64,000 nt of DNA, from the NCBI RefSeq assembly GCF_001426665.1, contig NZ_LMEY01000023.1, forward strand, positions 285,036 through 349,035. The letters run 5' to 3'. The translations under genes were made by a program, and so were the position numbers. The first letter of the stretch is position 1. The number at the start of each line of letters is the position of its first letter. Below, in pieces: positions 17,241-26,071 of the stretch. The notes under the pieces were generated by a model, which saw only the letters and a program-made list of their open reading frames with translations, searched no databases and was not told where the DNA came from. Origin of the DNA: Rhizobium sp. Root1334. Lineage in GTDB: Bacteria; Pseudomonadota; Alphaproteobacteria; Rhizobiales; Rhizobiaceae.

Positions 17241-18611
17241 GTGCGTCTATTGAAGAAGCTATTTGCCGACCGGGCGGGCAATTTTGCCGTCATCGGGGCC
17301 ATCGCCATCGTTCCTATCCTTGGCGCTGCCGGGATGGCTGTGGATTTCAGCCGCGCCATGGAACTCAAGTCGCGCTTGCAGAATGCCGCTGATGCAGCGG
17401 TGCTCGGCTCGATCGCCGAAAGATCCGCAGGTGTTGCACAAGCTGTCGGCATGACCAGCGATGGTCCCGTGCCCCTCAGTGAGGCGGAGGCGGAGGCTCT
17501 TTTTAAGGCTCAAAGCCAAGCCAAAACCAACTCTATAAAAGAGGATGGCATCGAAAAAGAGAAGATCGAATCCGAGGATATGAAGCTCGATCTCGTCAAG
17601 GCAACGGTCGTCAAGGACGGCAAAGATATCAAGGCCAAGCTGGCCTATCAGGCAACGTTGAAGACATCTTTCCTGCGTATTCTCGGCAAGGACAGCCTCT
17701 CGGTATCCGGTGGCGCCACCGCCGTTTACCAAACACAGTCCTTCATGGATTTCTACATGCTGCTCGACAACACCCCGTCGATGGGCGTGGCAGCGACACC
17801 TGCCGATGTCTTAAAGATGGAAGCCGCGACCAAGAACGTCTCGGATGCTGGCTCTAGAAGCTGCGCTTTCGCCTGCCACATCGTCGCAGAAAACGGCACC
17901 ATCAATACCAACAGCAACTATTTCGTTGCCAAAAACAACGGTATCGAGATTCGCATCGACGTGGTTGCGAAGGCGGTCAAGGCATTGACAAGCGAGGCAG
18001 AGCGCCAGCAGAGCTATCCCAATCAGTTTCGGATGGCCGCGTACACATTCGGTGAAAAAGCGGAGGACGTCAAACTGCTGAAGGTGGCGGACCTGACCAG
18101 CGACCTGTCCAAGGTGAGGACAGGAACGAAGGATATCAAGCTGATGAGTATTCCCAAACAGGGGTACAACAATGACCAGCAGACGAGCTTCGACGATGCA
18201 CTGACCGAGATCAATAAGGAAATCAGTGCGCCGGGCAATGGTACGACGTCTACCAATCCCGAGAAAGTCGTGTTCTTCGTTTCCGACGGGGTAGGCGACA
18301 GCAAGAAGCCGCAGGGGTGCACGAAAAGGCTCACGGGTACCCGCTGTCAGGAGCCGATCGACATCACCTACTGTCAGACCTTGAAGGATCGCGGCATCAA
18401 GATCGCCGTGCTCTATACGACCTATCTGCCTCTGCCCACCAACTCATGGTACAATAGCTGGATCAAGCCATTCCAGTCGGAAATCGGTACGCGGATGGAG
18501 GCCTGTGCCTCGCCGGGTTATTATTTCGAGGTGAGCCCGACCGAAGGAATCGAAAAGGCGATGAAGGCACTGTTCAACAAGATTATACGGACGCCGCGGC
18601 TGACAAGCTGA
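17241..18611 (+). CDS. TadE/TadG-like protein with von Willebrand A domain
   Basis: A 456-residue protein. The N-terminus has the TadE/Flp-associated single transmembrane helix (FADRAGNFAVIGAIAIVPILGAAGMAVDFSRAMELKSRLQNAADAAVLG, shortened in families as the TadE motif, residues about 8-57). A vWA domain starts near residue 170, with a MIDAS-like LLDNTPSMG (Thr replaces the first Ser) and a later FFVSDGVGD strand. GTG 17241 follows a GGGGA site. TadG proteins are membrane-anchored and work with tight-adherence pili, but no other tad gene is present here, so this is an orphan member whose role is unknown. Confidence 0.85.
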   Translation: MRLLKKLFADRAGNFAVIGAIAIVPILGAAGMAVDFSRAMELKSRLQNAADAAVLGSIAERSAGVAQAVGMTSDGPVPLSEAEAEALFKAQSQAKTNSIKEDGIEKEKIESEDMKLDLVKATVVKDGKDIKAKLAYQATLKTSFLRILGKDSLSVSGGATAVYQTQSFMDFYMLLDNTPSMGVAATPADVLKMEAATKNVSDAGSRSCAFACHIVAENGTINTNSNYFVAKNNGIEIRIDVVAKAVKALTSEAERQQSYPNQFRMAAYTFGEKAEDVKLLKVADLTSDLSKVRTGTKDIKLMSIPKQGYNNDQQTSFDDALTEINKEISAPGNGTTSTNPEKVVFFVSDGVGDSKKPQGCTKRLTGTRCQEPIDITYCQTLKDRGIKIAVLYTTYLPLPTNSWYNSWIKPFQSEIGTRMEACASPGYYFEVSPTEGIEKAMKALFNKIIRTPRLTS

Positions 18612-18860
18612 GTGTAGCACTATTCCGGATCGCTAACGAATGGCCATGAGTCCTCGGACCGCGTGGCCATTCTGCATTTCAGCGTGTGCCGCAGACCGAA
18701 ATGCCGCGTTTTTGCAGTGCAGCATCGCGACACCCTGTACAATTGCGCTCAGGCGCAGTATGAGGCGCGCATGTATTGGCTGGCGACGTGCCGGCCGCGG
18801 ACTGTGCTTACCCTCATCGACCGAGGCGCGCATGACATCCGAATTCCGAAAGATAAACAT

Positions 18861-20777
18861 ATGGTAGAGTTAGACGGCATCGCTCCGGCGATCGCTCAGG
18901 CATTGAGCAAGCGCGGTTATTCAGAGTTGACGCCGGTTCAGAAGGCTGTTCTGGGGCCTGAACTCGAGGGTCGCGATGCGCTGGTTTCGGCGCAGACCGG
19001 TTCGGGCAAGACCGTTGCCTTCGGCCTGGCGCTCGCCTCGACGCTGCTGGATGGCAAGGACCGGTTCGGCCAGGCAGGCGCGCCGTTGGCGCTCGCCGTC
19101 GCTCCGACCCGGGAACTCGCCTTGCAGGTCAAGCGCGAACTGGAATGGCTCTATGAACTCACCGGCGCAACCGTTGCTTCCTGTGTTGGCGGCATGGACA
19201 TGCGCAGCGAACGGCGCGCGCTCGATCGCGGCGCCCATATCGTTGTCGGCACGCCCGGCCGTCTCTGCGACCATATCCGCCGTAGCGGCCTCGATATGTC
19301 GCGCCTGAAGGCCGTCGTTCTCGACGAAGCCGACGAAATGCTCGATCTCGGATTCCGCGAGGACCTCGAGTTCATTCTCGAAGCAGCACCGGCTGAACGC
19401 CGTACCTTGATGTTCTCTGCGACCGTGCCGCGCTCGATCGCCAATCTGGCCAAAAGCTACCAGCGTGATGCCGTGCGTATTTCGACGCAGGCCGAGCAGA
19501 AGCAGCATCTGGATATCGAATACCGGGCGCTGACCGTTGCTCCGTCCGACCGCGAAAATGCGATCATCAACGTTCTGCGTTTCTACGAGGCGAAGAATGC
19601 GCTGGTGTTCTGCTCGACTCGCGCTGCCGTCAATCATCTGACTGCGCGCTTCAACAATCGCGGGTTCTCCGTTGTCGCCATGTCCGGTGAACTCAGCCAG
19701 AACGAACGGACGCACGCGCTGCAGGCGATGCGCGATGGACGCGCCCGCGTCTGCATCGCCACCGACGTTGCCGCCCGTGGTATCGATCTGCCCGGCCTCG
19801 AACTCGTGGTTCACGCCGATCTGCCGACCAACCCGGAAACCCTGCTGCACCGGTCTGGCCGTACCGGCCGTGCCGGACGCAAGGGTGTGAGCGCACTCAT
19901 CGTGCCGAACAGCGCGCGCCGCAAGGCTGAACGTCTGCTGCGCGATGCCAATATCAATGCCGACTGGGCAAGGCCGCCATCGGCGGACGAGGTTAGCCGC
20001 CGTGACGACGAGCGCGTTCTGGCCGATCCGGCGCTGACCGATCCGGTCACGCCGGATGAGGCCGATTTCATCCGCGAACTTTTGGAAAAGCACGGTGCCG
20101 AACAAGTGGCAGCCGCCTTCCTGCGGCAGGCGCGTGCCGGCCGCTCTGCGCCGGAAGATCTGATGGACACGCCGTCCTACACACCATCCGGTGATCGTGG
20201 CGATCGTCCGGACCGCGGCGAGCCGCGGGCTCCGCGTGGCGATTTTGGCGACAGCGCCTGGTTTTCGCTGTCGGCAGGCCGCAAGCAGAATGTCGAGCCG
20301 CGCTGGCTGATCCCGATGCTGTGCCGCATCGGCAAGATCACCAAGCAGGAAATCGGCGCCATCAAGATGCAGACCGAAGAAACCTATGTCGAGATTGCGC
20401 GCGAGTGGGTGGATCGTTTCGTCGAGGCGATCGGTCCGAAGCGGGCGCTGGAAAAAGGCATTACCGTAACGCAGCTCGATGGCGCGCCGGACCTATCCGG
20501 CCCGCGTGGTGGATTTGCAGGCAAGAAGCCTTACCCGGCCAAGAACGACTGGAAGGGTGAGGGCAAGCCGAAGCGCAAGTTTGAAGGCAAGCCGGATTTT
20601 GCTGGTGCTGACAACCGTTCGGCTGAAAAGACCGACAGCAAGCCCTGGACGAAGAAGGCCGGCAAGCCAGGCTTCGACAAGCCCAAGTTTGATAAACCCA
20701 AGTTTGACAAGCCGAAGTTTGACAAGCCGGGCACCGAAGGCGCCAAACGCAAGCCGCACAAGAACAAGGCGAACTGA
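18861..20777 (+). CDS. DEAD-box ATP-dependent RNA helicase (DbpA-like)
   Basis: A 638-residue helicase with every core motif: Q motif (GYSELTPVQ), AQTGSGKT at 44-51, PTRELA, TPGRL, DEAD at 155-158, SAT, and HRSGRTGRAG. A DbpA-type RNA-binding domain (residues about 465-550) begins at AWFSLSAGRKQNVEPRWLIP. The basic C-terminal tail ends with tandem KPKFD repeats. Such proteins unwind rRNA during ribosome assembly or cold adaptation. ATG 18861 is chosen because MVELDGIAPAIAQALSKRGY matches family starts; the frame is open from 18663, and the 249 bp before it may be a long leader. Confidence 0.93.
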   Translation: MVELDGIAPAIAQALSKRGYSELTPVQKAVLGPELEGRDALVSAQTGSGKTVAFGLALASTLLDGKDRFGQAGAPLALAVAPTRELALQVKRELEWLYELTGATVASCVGGMDMRSERRALDRGAHIVVGTPGRLCDHIRRSGLDMSRLKAVVLDEADEMLDLGFREDLEFILEAAPAERRTLMFSATVPRSIANLAKSYQRDAVRISTQAEQKQHLDIEYRALTVAPSDRENAIINVLRFYEAKNALVFCSTRAAVNHLTARFNNRGFSVVAMSGELSQNERTHALQAMRDGRARVCIATDVAARGIDLPGLELVVHADLPTNPETLLHRSGRTGRAGRKGVSALIVPNSARRKAERLLRDANINADWARPPSADEVSRRDDERVLADPALTDPVTPDEADFIRELLEKHGAEQVAAAFLRQARAGRSAPEDLMDTPSYTPSGDRGDRPDRGEPRAPRGDFGDSAWFSLSAGRKQNVEPRWLIPMLCRIGKITKQEIGAIKMQTEETYVEIAREWVDRFVEAIGPKRALEKGITVTQLDGAPDLSGPRGGFAGKKPYPAKNDWKGEGKPKRKFEGKPDFAGADNRSAEKTDSKPWTKKAGKPGFDKPKFDKPKFDKPKFDKPGTEGAKRKPHKNKAN

Positions 20778-20786
20778 GGTTCGCTC

Positions 20787-20911
20787 CCTCTTCTCCCCAG
20801 CGGGGAGAAGGTGCCCGAAGGGCGGATGAGGGGGCGGCACCCTCAGAATTCGCGGCCCCCTCATCGCCTCGCATCCGCTCGGCTCTTCTCCCCGCCGGGG
20901 AGAAGAGGGGC
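20787..20911. repeat. Paired rhizobial-type intergenic palindromic repeats
   Basis: Two copies of one unit lie in opposite orientation between the helicase and pcaB. Each has a TTCTCCCC/GGGGAGAA hairpin plus a GCGGATGAGGG flank; the second copy is read on the other strand. A third and fourth relative occur at 61449-61570. The structure can fold into strong hairpins on either strand and may end transcription from both converging genes. Confidence 0.75.
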
Positions 20912-20996
20912 TTCCTGATTTGCTCCCGTTTATTGACGGGAGTAGATGCCGGATGGGGCGAGGTGGACCCGAGCCCGGGCGCAAACCTGAAGACGT

Positions 20997-22040
20997 TCAG
21001 CCTCCAAGTCGCTCAATCTGCCCCACCAGCGTCGAAGCCAGCCGCGTGCTCGCGCCACAGGCGATCACCAATTGCGGCAGGATCATCCATTCCAGGGTCC
21101 AGGCTGCGCCCGAGCGTTCCTGTTCATGCACCATCGATTGATGAATGGCGGACAGCTGCACCGCGTTGAAGCGGGCAAGCGACACCAGCGTTTCGGCAGC
21201 CACCGGGTTTTGCTTATGCGGCATGGCCGAGGAGCCGCCGCCGCCGGACAGCGCGATTTCGTCTCCGGCTTGAGCGAGCAGGGCGATATCCTGGCCGAAT
21301 TTTCCAAGACTGCCCGAGATCAATGACAGGAGATGGGCGAGGTCGGCTATGATTGCGCGCTGGCTCTGCCATTGCGGGGTATCGGACAGTTCGAGGTTTC
21401 CAGCCAGAGCCGCCCGAACGGCATCGGCTTTGTCACCAAGCTTATCGAGAGTACCGGCGGCGCCGCCGAACTGGAGGGGAAATGCCGTTGCGTTCAGCCT
21501 CTTGCGATAATCGGCAAGCGGCCTTGACCACGCGGCGAGGCGATCGGCGACGGTGATCGGGATCGCTGCCTGCATCCGCGTGTGGGCCATCAGGTGGTTG
21601 CTGCCGTAATCGGTGTCGAGCTTGCCGAACATATCCAAGAGTTGCGACAACCGATCAGAAAGGACGGCGCTGGCCGCCTTTAGCCGCAGCATCAGGCTGG
21701 TGTCGATGACATCCTGGCTGGTGGCGCCGAAATGGACTTTTTCGGCCGCGTCCCCACCAACAGCCTTGCGCAATTGCCGGACAAGTTCCGGGATCACCAC
21801 GCCATCGGCGGCGACCGCGTGGCGAAGGGCAAGGACATCAGGCTGGAATGTGGCGCAGGTTCCGGCAATACGGGCGGCTGATTGCTTTGAGACAATCCCG
21901 TGTTCGGCTTCTGCCTGCGCCAAGGCTGTCTCGAAGGCCAGCATGGCACGGATATCCGTCTCCGCCGAGAAGAAGGCGGATATTTCTTCGTCGCCGAGAT
22001 GGCCTGAGAGATAGGGGTGGTCGAAAACCGAGGCGGTCAT
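20997..22040 (-). CDS. pcaB: 3-carboxy-cis,cis-muconate cycloisomerase
   Basis: A 347-residue member of the fumarase/aspartase superfamily with the signature GGSSAMPHKQNPVAAE near residue 267 and the N-terminal VFDHPYLSGHLGDEEISAFFSAETDIRAM typical of PcaB. HFGATSQDVIDTS carries the catalytic region. It cyclises 3-carboxymuconate to 4-carboxymuconolactone. Length is slightly shorter than the 350-450 residues common in the family. It is the last gene of the pca operon, separated from pcaG by a 286-bp palindrome-rich insert, so its expression may be weakened or uncoupled. Confidence 0.95.
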   Translation of the reverse strand: MTASVFDHPYLSGHLGDEEISAFFSAETDIRAMLAFETALAQAEAEHGIVSKQSAARIAGTCATFQPDVLALRHAVAADGVVIPELVRQLRKAVGGDAAEKVHFGATSQDVIDTSLMLRLKAASAVLSDRLSQLLDMFGKLDTDYGSNHLMAHTRMQAAIPITVADRLAAWSRPLADYRKRLNATAFPLQFGGAAGTLDKLGDKADAVRAALAGNLELSDTPQWQSQRAIIADLAHLLSLISGSLGKFGQDIALLAQAGDEIALSGGGGSSAMPHKQNPVAAETLVSLARFNAVQLSAIHQSMVHEQERSGAAWTLEWMILPQLVIACGASTRLASTLVGQIERLGG

Positions 22041-22064
22041 ATCTGTCCTTGGTCCCGGGGTTTT

Positions 22065-22327
22065 GGCAGGCTGCTGAAAAACCCTGAAGATTGATTTGAC
22101 GAAAGCGGTACCTCACTCTCCGTCTTCCTCGCCCTTGTGGAGGGGGATTCGGCGACCCGACGCCTGTCGGGTCAAAAGACGCTTTCAGCCCAAGGGCTTG
22201 GGCTGACTGGTTCCCTGTGACACCCCTCGGGTCAAGCCCGAGGGTAGGGATGACGGAGGATTTGGCAAACGTATAATTTCCAAAATGATCTGCAAATGCC
22301 GAGAAAATGACTTTATCAGCAGCCTGC
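22065..22327. mobile_element. MITE-like palindromic insert between pcaG and pcaB
   Basis: The outer ends form a 12-bp perfect inverted repeat: GCAGGCTGCTGA at 22066-22077 and TCAGCAGCCTGC at 22316-22327, with extra matches in the flanking A/T bases. Inside are further palindromes, for example CGACCCGAC with GTCGGGTC near 22155, AGCCCAAGGGCTTGGGCT near 22190-22208, and CCCTCGGG with CCCGAGGG near 22225. There is no ORF. The right repeat supplies the last base of the pcaG stop codon. The layout suggests a non-autonomous element or a mosaic of repeats; no target duplication was identified. Confidence 0.55.
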
Positions 22328-22941
22328 TAGATGTCGAGGAACACGGTTTCCTTCTCACCCTGCAAATGGATGTCGAACGTATAGACCGATCCTTCGCGTG
22401 GCGCGACCAGGGTCGCAACACGGTGACGGTGTTCGATGCGTGCAAGCAGCGGGTCTTCAGCGTTGGCCTCAGCCTCGTCGGCAAAATACATGCGGGTATG
22501 CAGGCCGATATTGATGCCGCGGGCAACGATCCAGACAGTGATGTGCGGCGCCATCTTGCGCCCATCCTTGTAGGGCGCGCGGCCGGGCTTGATGGTCTCG
22601 AACGTGAACATACCGTCGTCGGCACTGGTCGGGCAGCGGCCCCAGCCGGTGAAATTGGGATCTGCGGTGCCGCGCAGTTCCGAGGGGCTGTTGTAGAGGC
22701 CAGCGGCATCGGCCTGCCAGATTTCGACGAGTGCATCCTTCAACGGCACACCGGCGCCGTCGATGACGCAGCCGCGCATGGTGATGCGTTCGCCGAGCGT
22801 CTTGTCGTTGACCATCGTGCTGCCGAGATCGGTGTCGTAAACGCCGGTGATGCCGGCAAAGTTCGGGGTGCAGCCGATGTGGACATAGGGGCCGGCCGTT
22901 TGCGACGGTGATTCTTTCAGGTAGCCGAGATCCTGGACCAT
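22327..22941 (-). CDS. pcaG: Protocatechuate 3,4-dioxygenase alpha subunit
   Basis: A 204-residue intradiol dioxygenase subunit: QTAGPYVHIGCTPNFAG at the start, GCVIDGAGVPLKDALVEIWQADAAG, FTFETIKPGRAPYKDGRKMAPHITVWIVARGINIGLHTRMYF. As expected for the alpha chain it lacks the full set of iron ligands held by PcaH. With PcaH it opens the protocatechuate ring between the hydroxyls to give 3-carboxymuconate. Its ATG overlaps the pcaH stop by one base. The stop codon lies at the edge of the palindromic insert. Confidence 0.97.
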   Translation of the reverse strand: MVQDLGYLKESPSQTAGPYVHIGCTPNFAGITGVYDTDLGSTMVNDKTLGERITMRGCVIDGAGVPLKDALVEIWQADAAGLYNSPSELRGTADPNFTGWGRCPTSADDGMFTFETIKPGRAPYKDGRKMAPHITVWIVARGINIGLHTRMYFADEAEANAEDPLLARIEHRHRVATLVAPREGSVYTFDIHLQGEKETVFLDI

Positions 22942-23690
22942 CAGTTGCCCTCCATCCGGTTTTCAAACAGCGTCGAGCGGCGTCCACGCAGGACGATGTC
23001 GAATTTGTAGGCGCGTGCATCCATCGGGATGGTGTTGGCCCAGTCGAGCGGTGCGATCAACTGTTCGATGGCGCTTTTGTCGGGAATGGTGGTGACGATC
23101 GGACACTTCCAGATCATCGGGTCGCCTTCGAAATACATCTGAGTGATCAGGCGCTGGGCAAAGCCGTGGCCGAAGATCGAGAAATGGATATGGGCCGGAC
23201 GCCAGTCGTTGACGCCGTTCGGCCAAGGGTATGCGCCCGGCCGGATGGTACGGAAGCGGTAGCTGCCGTCATCAGCCGTGATGGTGCGGCCGCAGCCGCC
23301 GAAATTCGGGTCGACCGCGGCGAGATAGCTTTCCTTCTTGTGGCGGTAGCGCCCGCCGGCATTGGCCTGCCAGAATTCAAGCAGCGCGCCGGGTACTGGC
23401 TTGCCGCGCTCGTCGAGGACGCGGCCATGGACGATGATGCGCTCGCCGATGGCGCTTTCGCCCGGCTTGGCAAAATTGTGAATGAGATCGTTGTCGAGTT
23501 CACCAAGCAGGGAATGGCCAAACACTGGCCCGGTGATTTCGGACATCGTGCCGTCAAGCGATAGCAGCGCCTTTTGCGGCGAGCGCAGTACCGAGGTTTT
23601 GTAGCCGGGCGTCAGCGCCGGAGCGTGCCAGGCGCGGTCGCGCTGGAAGAAGGCGCCGGTCTCAGGTTTTTTGTTGGAAAGATCAGACAT
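22941..23690 (-). CDS. pcaH: Protocatechuate 3,4-dioxygenase beta subunit
   Basis: A 249-residue catalytic subunit. Key blocks are [50 protein letters not shown], and [23 protein letters not shown], which hold the Tyr and His ligands of the non-haem Fe(III). It forms the active oligomer with PcaG in the cytoplasm. The gene is in the order pcaD-pcaC-pcaH-pcaG-pcaB, with 9 bp between pcaC and pcaH, as in Sinorhizobium and Agrobacterium. Confidence 0.97.
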   Translation of the reverse strand: MSDLSNKKPETGAFFQRDRAWHAPALTPGYKTSVLRSPQKALLSLDGTMSEITGPVFGHSLLGELDNDLIHNFAKPGESAIGERIIVHGRVLDERGKPVPGALLEFWQANAGGRYRHKKESYLAAVDPNFGGCGRTITADDGSYRFRTIRPGAYPWPNGVNDWRPAHIHFSIFGHGFAQRLITQMYFEGDPMIWKCPIVTTIPDKSAIEQLIAPLDWANTIPMDARAYKFDIVLRGRRSTLFENRMEGN

Positions 23691-23699
23691 CGTCCTGCC

Positions 23700-24104
23700 T
23701 CATACCGCCTGTCCGGCGTCCATCTGTTCGAAAACCTGCTTGGCGATCTTGATGGCGCGGTTGGCGGCGGGAACGCCGGCGTAGATCGCCACATGCAACA
23801 GCGCTTCGCCGATATCCTCGCGGCTGGCGCCGGTATTGGCGGTGGCACGTACATGCATCGCCACTTCCTCATCATGGCCAAGGGCGGCAAGCAGGGCAAT
23901 GGTGACCATCGAACGCTCGCGTTTTGTCCAGGTTGGCCGGGACCAGACGTTGCCCCAGGCGGCCTCGGTGATCAGTTCCTGAAACGGCTGGTCGAAATCA
24001 GTGGTCGTGGACTGCGCCCGGTCGACGTGACGATCGCCCAGCACGGTGCGGCGGGTGGCGAGGCCCTGGCGGTAACGTTCAGTGGGCGCAGTGGCGTCAC
24101 TCAT
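23700..24104 (-). CDS. pcaC: 4-carboxymuconolactone decarboxylase
   Basis: A 134-residue protein of the CMD family with the AhpD-like motif region GHDEEVAMHVRATANTGASREDIGEALLHVAIYAGVPAAN (residues about 75-115) and WSRPTWTKRERSMVTIALLAAL before it. It decarboxylates 4-carboxymuconolactone to 3-oxoadipate enol-lactone. The start overlaps the end of pcaD by 8 bp, so the two are translationally coupled. Confidence 0.96.
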   Translation of the reverse strand: MSDATAPTERYRQGLATRRTVLGDRHVDRAQSTTTDFDQPFQELITEAAWGNVWSRPTWTKRERSMVTIALLAALGHDEEVAMHVRATANTGASREDIGEALLHVAIYAGVPAANRAIKIAKQVFEQMDAGQAV

Positions 24105-24909
24105 GGGCTTTCTCTCCAGACAGGACGGTATCGATAAAGGCGCGCAGCACGGCGGTCAGCATTTCCGGTTGTTCAACGCAGGGGATATGGCCTGCATCCT
24201 TGATGACCTCGTAGCGGGCACCGGGGATCAGTTTGGCGGTCGACAGGACAACATCGGGCGGTGTCGAGCCATCCTGATCGCCGACGATGCAGATCGTCGG
24301 AACGGCGATGCGCTTGGCTGCCTCGGTGAAATCCGCATCGCGGATCGCGGCACAGGTGCCGGTGTAGCCTGCCACTGGCTGGCGGACCAGCATGTTGCGA
24401 TAGCCGTGCAACGCGTTGTTTTCCGGGCGCCGGAAGGCGGGGGTGAACCAGCGCTCAAGAATGCTGTCGGTAATGCTGGCGATGCCGTTCTCTTCGATGG
24501 CGGCAATGCGGGTGTTCCAAAGGTCCGCCGTGCCGATCCTGTGGGCGGTGTCGCAAAGCGCCAAAGCCCGCACGAGATCAGGCCGGGCAGCATAGAGGCC
24601 CTGCGCAATCAGGCCGCCGACCGAGAGGCCGCAAATGACAGCCTGCTTGACGGCGAGGAGATCGAGAAGGCCGGTGAGATCCGCAACATGCAGGTCCATC
24701 GAATAGGGCATGTCGCCGACATCCGACAGGCCATGGCCGCGCTTGTCATAGAGAACCATGGCAAAGTCACCCGCGAAACGCACGATCACGTCGCGCCAGA
24801 TGCGAAAATCCGTGCCGAGCGAATTTGCAAAGACCAGCACCGGTTTGTCATTGGCTGCACCAATGATCTGATAGTGAAGCGTGACGTCGTTGATGCGGGC
24901 AAACTGCAC
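24097..24909 (-). CDS. pcaD: 3-oxoadipate enol-lactonase
   Basis: A 270-residue alpha/beta hydrolase with the nucleophile elbow GLSVGG, an oxyanion region near FANSLGTDFRIW, the acid in GDQDGSTPP and the His in DAGHIPCVEQPE. It hydrolyses 3-oxoadipate enol-lactone to 3-oxoadipate. It is the first gene of the minus-strand pca operon, 93 bp from the divergent regulator pcaQ. The downstream pcaIJF steps are not in this window. Confidence 0.96.
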   Translation of the reverse strand: MQFARINDVTLHYQIIGAANDKPVLVFANSLGTDFRIWRDVIVRFAGDFAMVLYDKRGHGLSDVGDMPYSMDLHVADLTGLLDLLAVKQAVICGLSVGGLIAQGLYAARPDLVRALALCDTAHRIGTADLWNTRIAAIEENGIASITDSILERWFTPAFRRPENNALHGYRNMLVRQPVAGYTGTCAAIRDADFTEAAKRIAVPTICIVGDQDGSTPPDVVLSTAKLIPGARYEVIKDAGHIPCVEQPEMLTAVLRAFIDTVLSGEKAHE

Positions 24910-24978
24910 GGAAATTCTCCTCGGAAACAGATTGGAACTTTAATCTGGTTCGGTAAAATGACATTTTATTGCCTATCA

Positions 24979-24994
24979 TTAACTCTCAGGTTAT
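24979..24994. promoter_or_regulatory. PcaQ binding site
   Basis: TTAACTCTCAGGTTAT reads ATAACCTGAGAGTTAA on the other strand. This matches the PcaQ box known from Sinorhizobium, ATAACC-N4-GGTTAA, at all but one position. It lies in the divergent pcaD-pcaQ promoter, 8 bp before the pcaQ start, and should serve activation of pcaDCHGB and autocontrol of pcaQ. Confidence 0.85.
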
Positions 24995-25002
24995 GAGTTG
25001 TC

Positions 25003-25950
25003 ATGATCGACGCCCGTGTGAAATTCCGCCATTTGCAAACCTTTGTCGAGGTTGCCCGCCAGAAGAGCGTAATGAAGGCGGCCGACCTTCTGCATGTCAG
25101 CCAGCCGGCGGTGACCAAGACCATCCGCGAACTGGAAGAGGTTCTCGGCGTGTCCGTGTTCGAGCGCGACGGCCGTGGCATCAAGATCACCCGATATGGC
25201 GAGGCCTTTCTGCGGCATGCAGGGGCGGCGCTGACGGCGTTGCGCCAAGGGCTGGATTCCGTCTCGCAGGAACGCTCGGGCGATGGACCGCCGGTGCGGA
25301 TCGGTGCGCTGCCAACAGTCTCGACGCGGATCATGCCGAAGGCGATGGCGAATTTCCTCAAGGAGGAAACCGGCAGCCGCATCAAGATCGTCACCGGTGA
25401 AAACGCGGTGCTTCTGGAGCAGTTGCGCGTCGGCGATCTCGATCTGGTCGTCGGGCGGCTTGCGGCACCTGAACAGATGACCGGGTTCTCCTTCGAACAC
25501 CTCTATTCCGAGCAGGTCGTCTTCGTGGTGCGCGCCGGTCACCCGCTGTTGTCGGCAAAGCAGTCGGTGTTCGACAATCTTGGCGTCTATCCGGTGCTGA
25601 TGCCGACGCGTGCCTCGATCATCCGGCCGTTCGTCGAACGGTTCTTGATCACCAACGGCATCGCCAGCCTGCCCAACCAGATCGAAACCGTCTCCGATTC
25701 CTTCGGGCGGGCCTTCGTGCGGGCAAGCGATGCCATCTGGATCATTTCGACCGGCGTGGTGGCCGGCGATATCGAGGACGGAATGCTGGCGGCACTACCG
25801 ATCGATACCAGCGAGACCAAGGGGCCGGTCGGGCTGACCATGCGGGCCAACGCCATTCCCTCGATGCCGCTGGCCATCTTGATGCAGACGATCCGCGAGG
25901 CGGCGGCTGAGATTTCCGCTGTTTCGGCTGACCATGCAGAGCGGCGGTAA
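25003..25950 (+). CDS. pcaQ: LysR-type activator of the pca operon
   Basis: A 315-residue LysR protein with an N-terminal HTH (FVEVARQKSVMKAADLLHVSQPAVTKTIRELEEVLGVSVFERDGRG shortened in family terms, residues about 12-55) and a periplasmic-binding-like effector domain (RIGALPTVSTRIMP onward). It is divergent from pcaDCHGB, and the PcaQ consensus box lies between. In rhizobia PcaQ responds to beta-carboxymuconate-type intermediates. Start at ATG 25003 is supported by the family N-terminus; a clear ribosome site is not visible. Confidence 0.95.
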   Translation: MIDARVKFRHLQTFVEVARQKSVMKAADLLHVSQPAVTKTIRELEEVLGVSVFERDGRGIKITRYGEAFLRHAGAALTALRQGLDSVSQERSGDGPPVRIGALPTVSTRIMPKAMANFLKEETGSRIKIVTGENAVLLEQLRVGDLDLVVGRLAAPEQMTGFSFEHLYSEQVVFVVRAGHPLLSAKQSVFDNLGVYPVLMPTRASIIRPFVERFLITNGIASLPNQIETVSDSFGRAFVRASDAIWIISTGVVAGDIEDGMLAALPIDTSETKGPVGLTMRANAIPSMPLAILMQTIREAAAEISAVSADHAERR

Positions 25951-26071
25951 AACTCCACTGCGATGGGTATTCACTTGATGGTTTTCCTGTACGAAATTAC
26001 CACCGGCTGATAGTCTGCGTTCAACTTCAAGTTTTGGATTTTATTGGCGTATTAGGGGTCAGAGGCAAAGC

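Noticed and set aside
20787-20911. Possible CRISPR array
   Set aside because: The repeats are inverted palindromic units with no regular spacers and no cas genes nearby.
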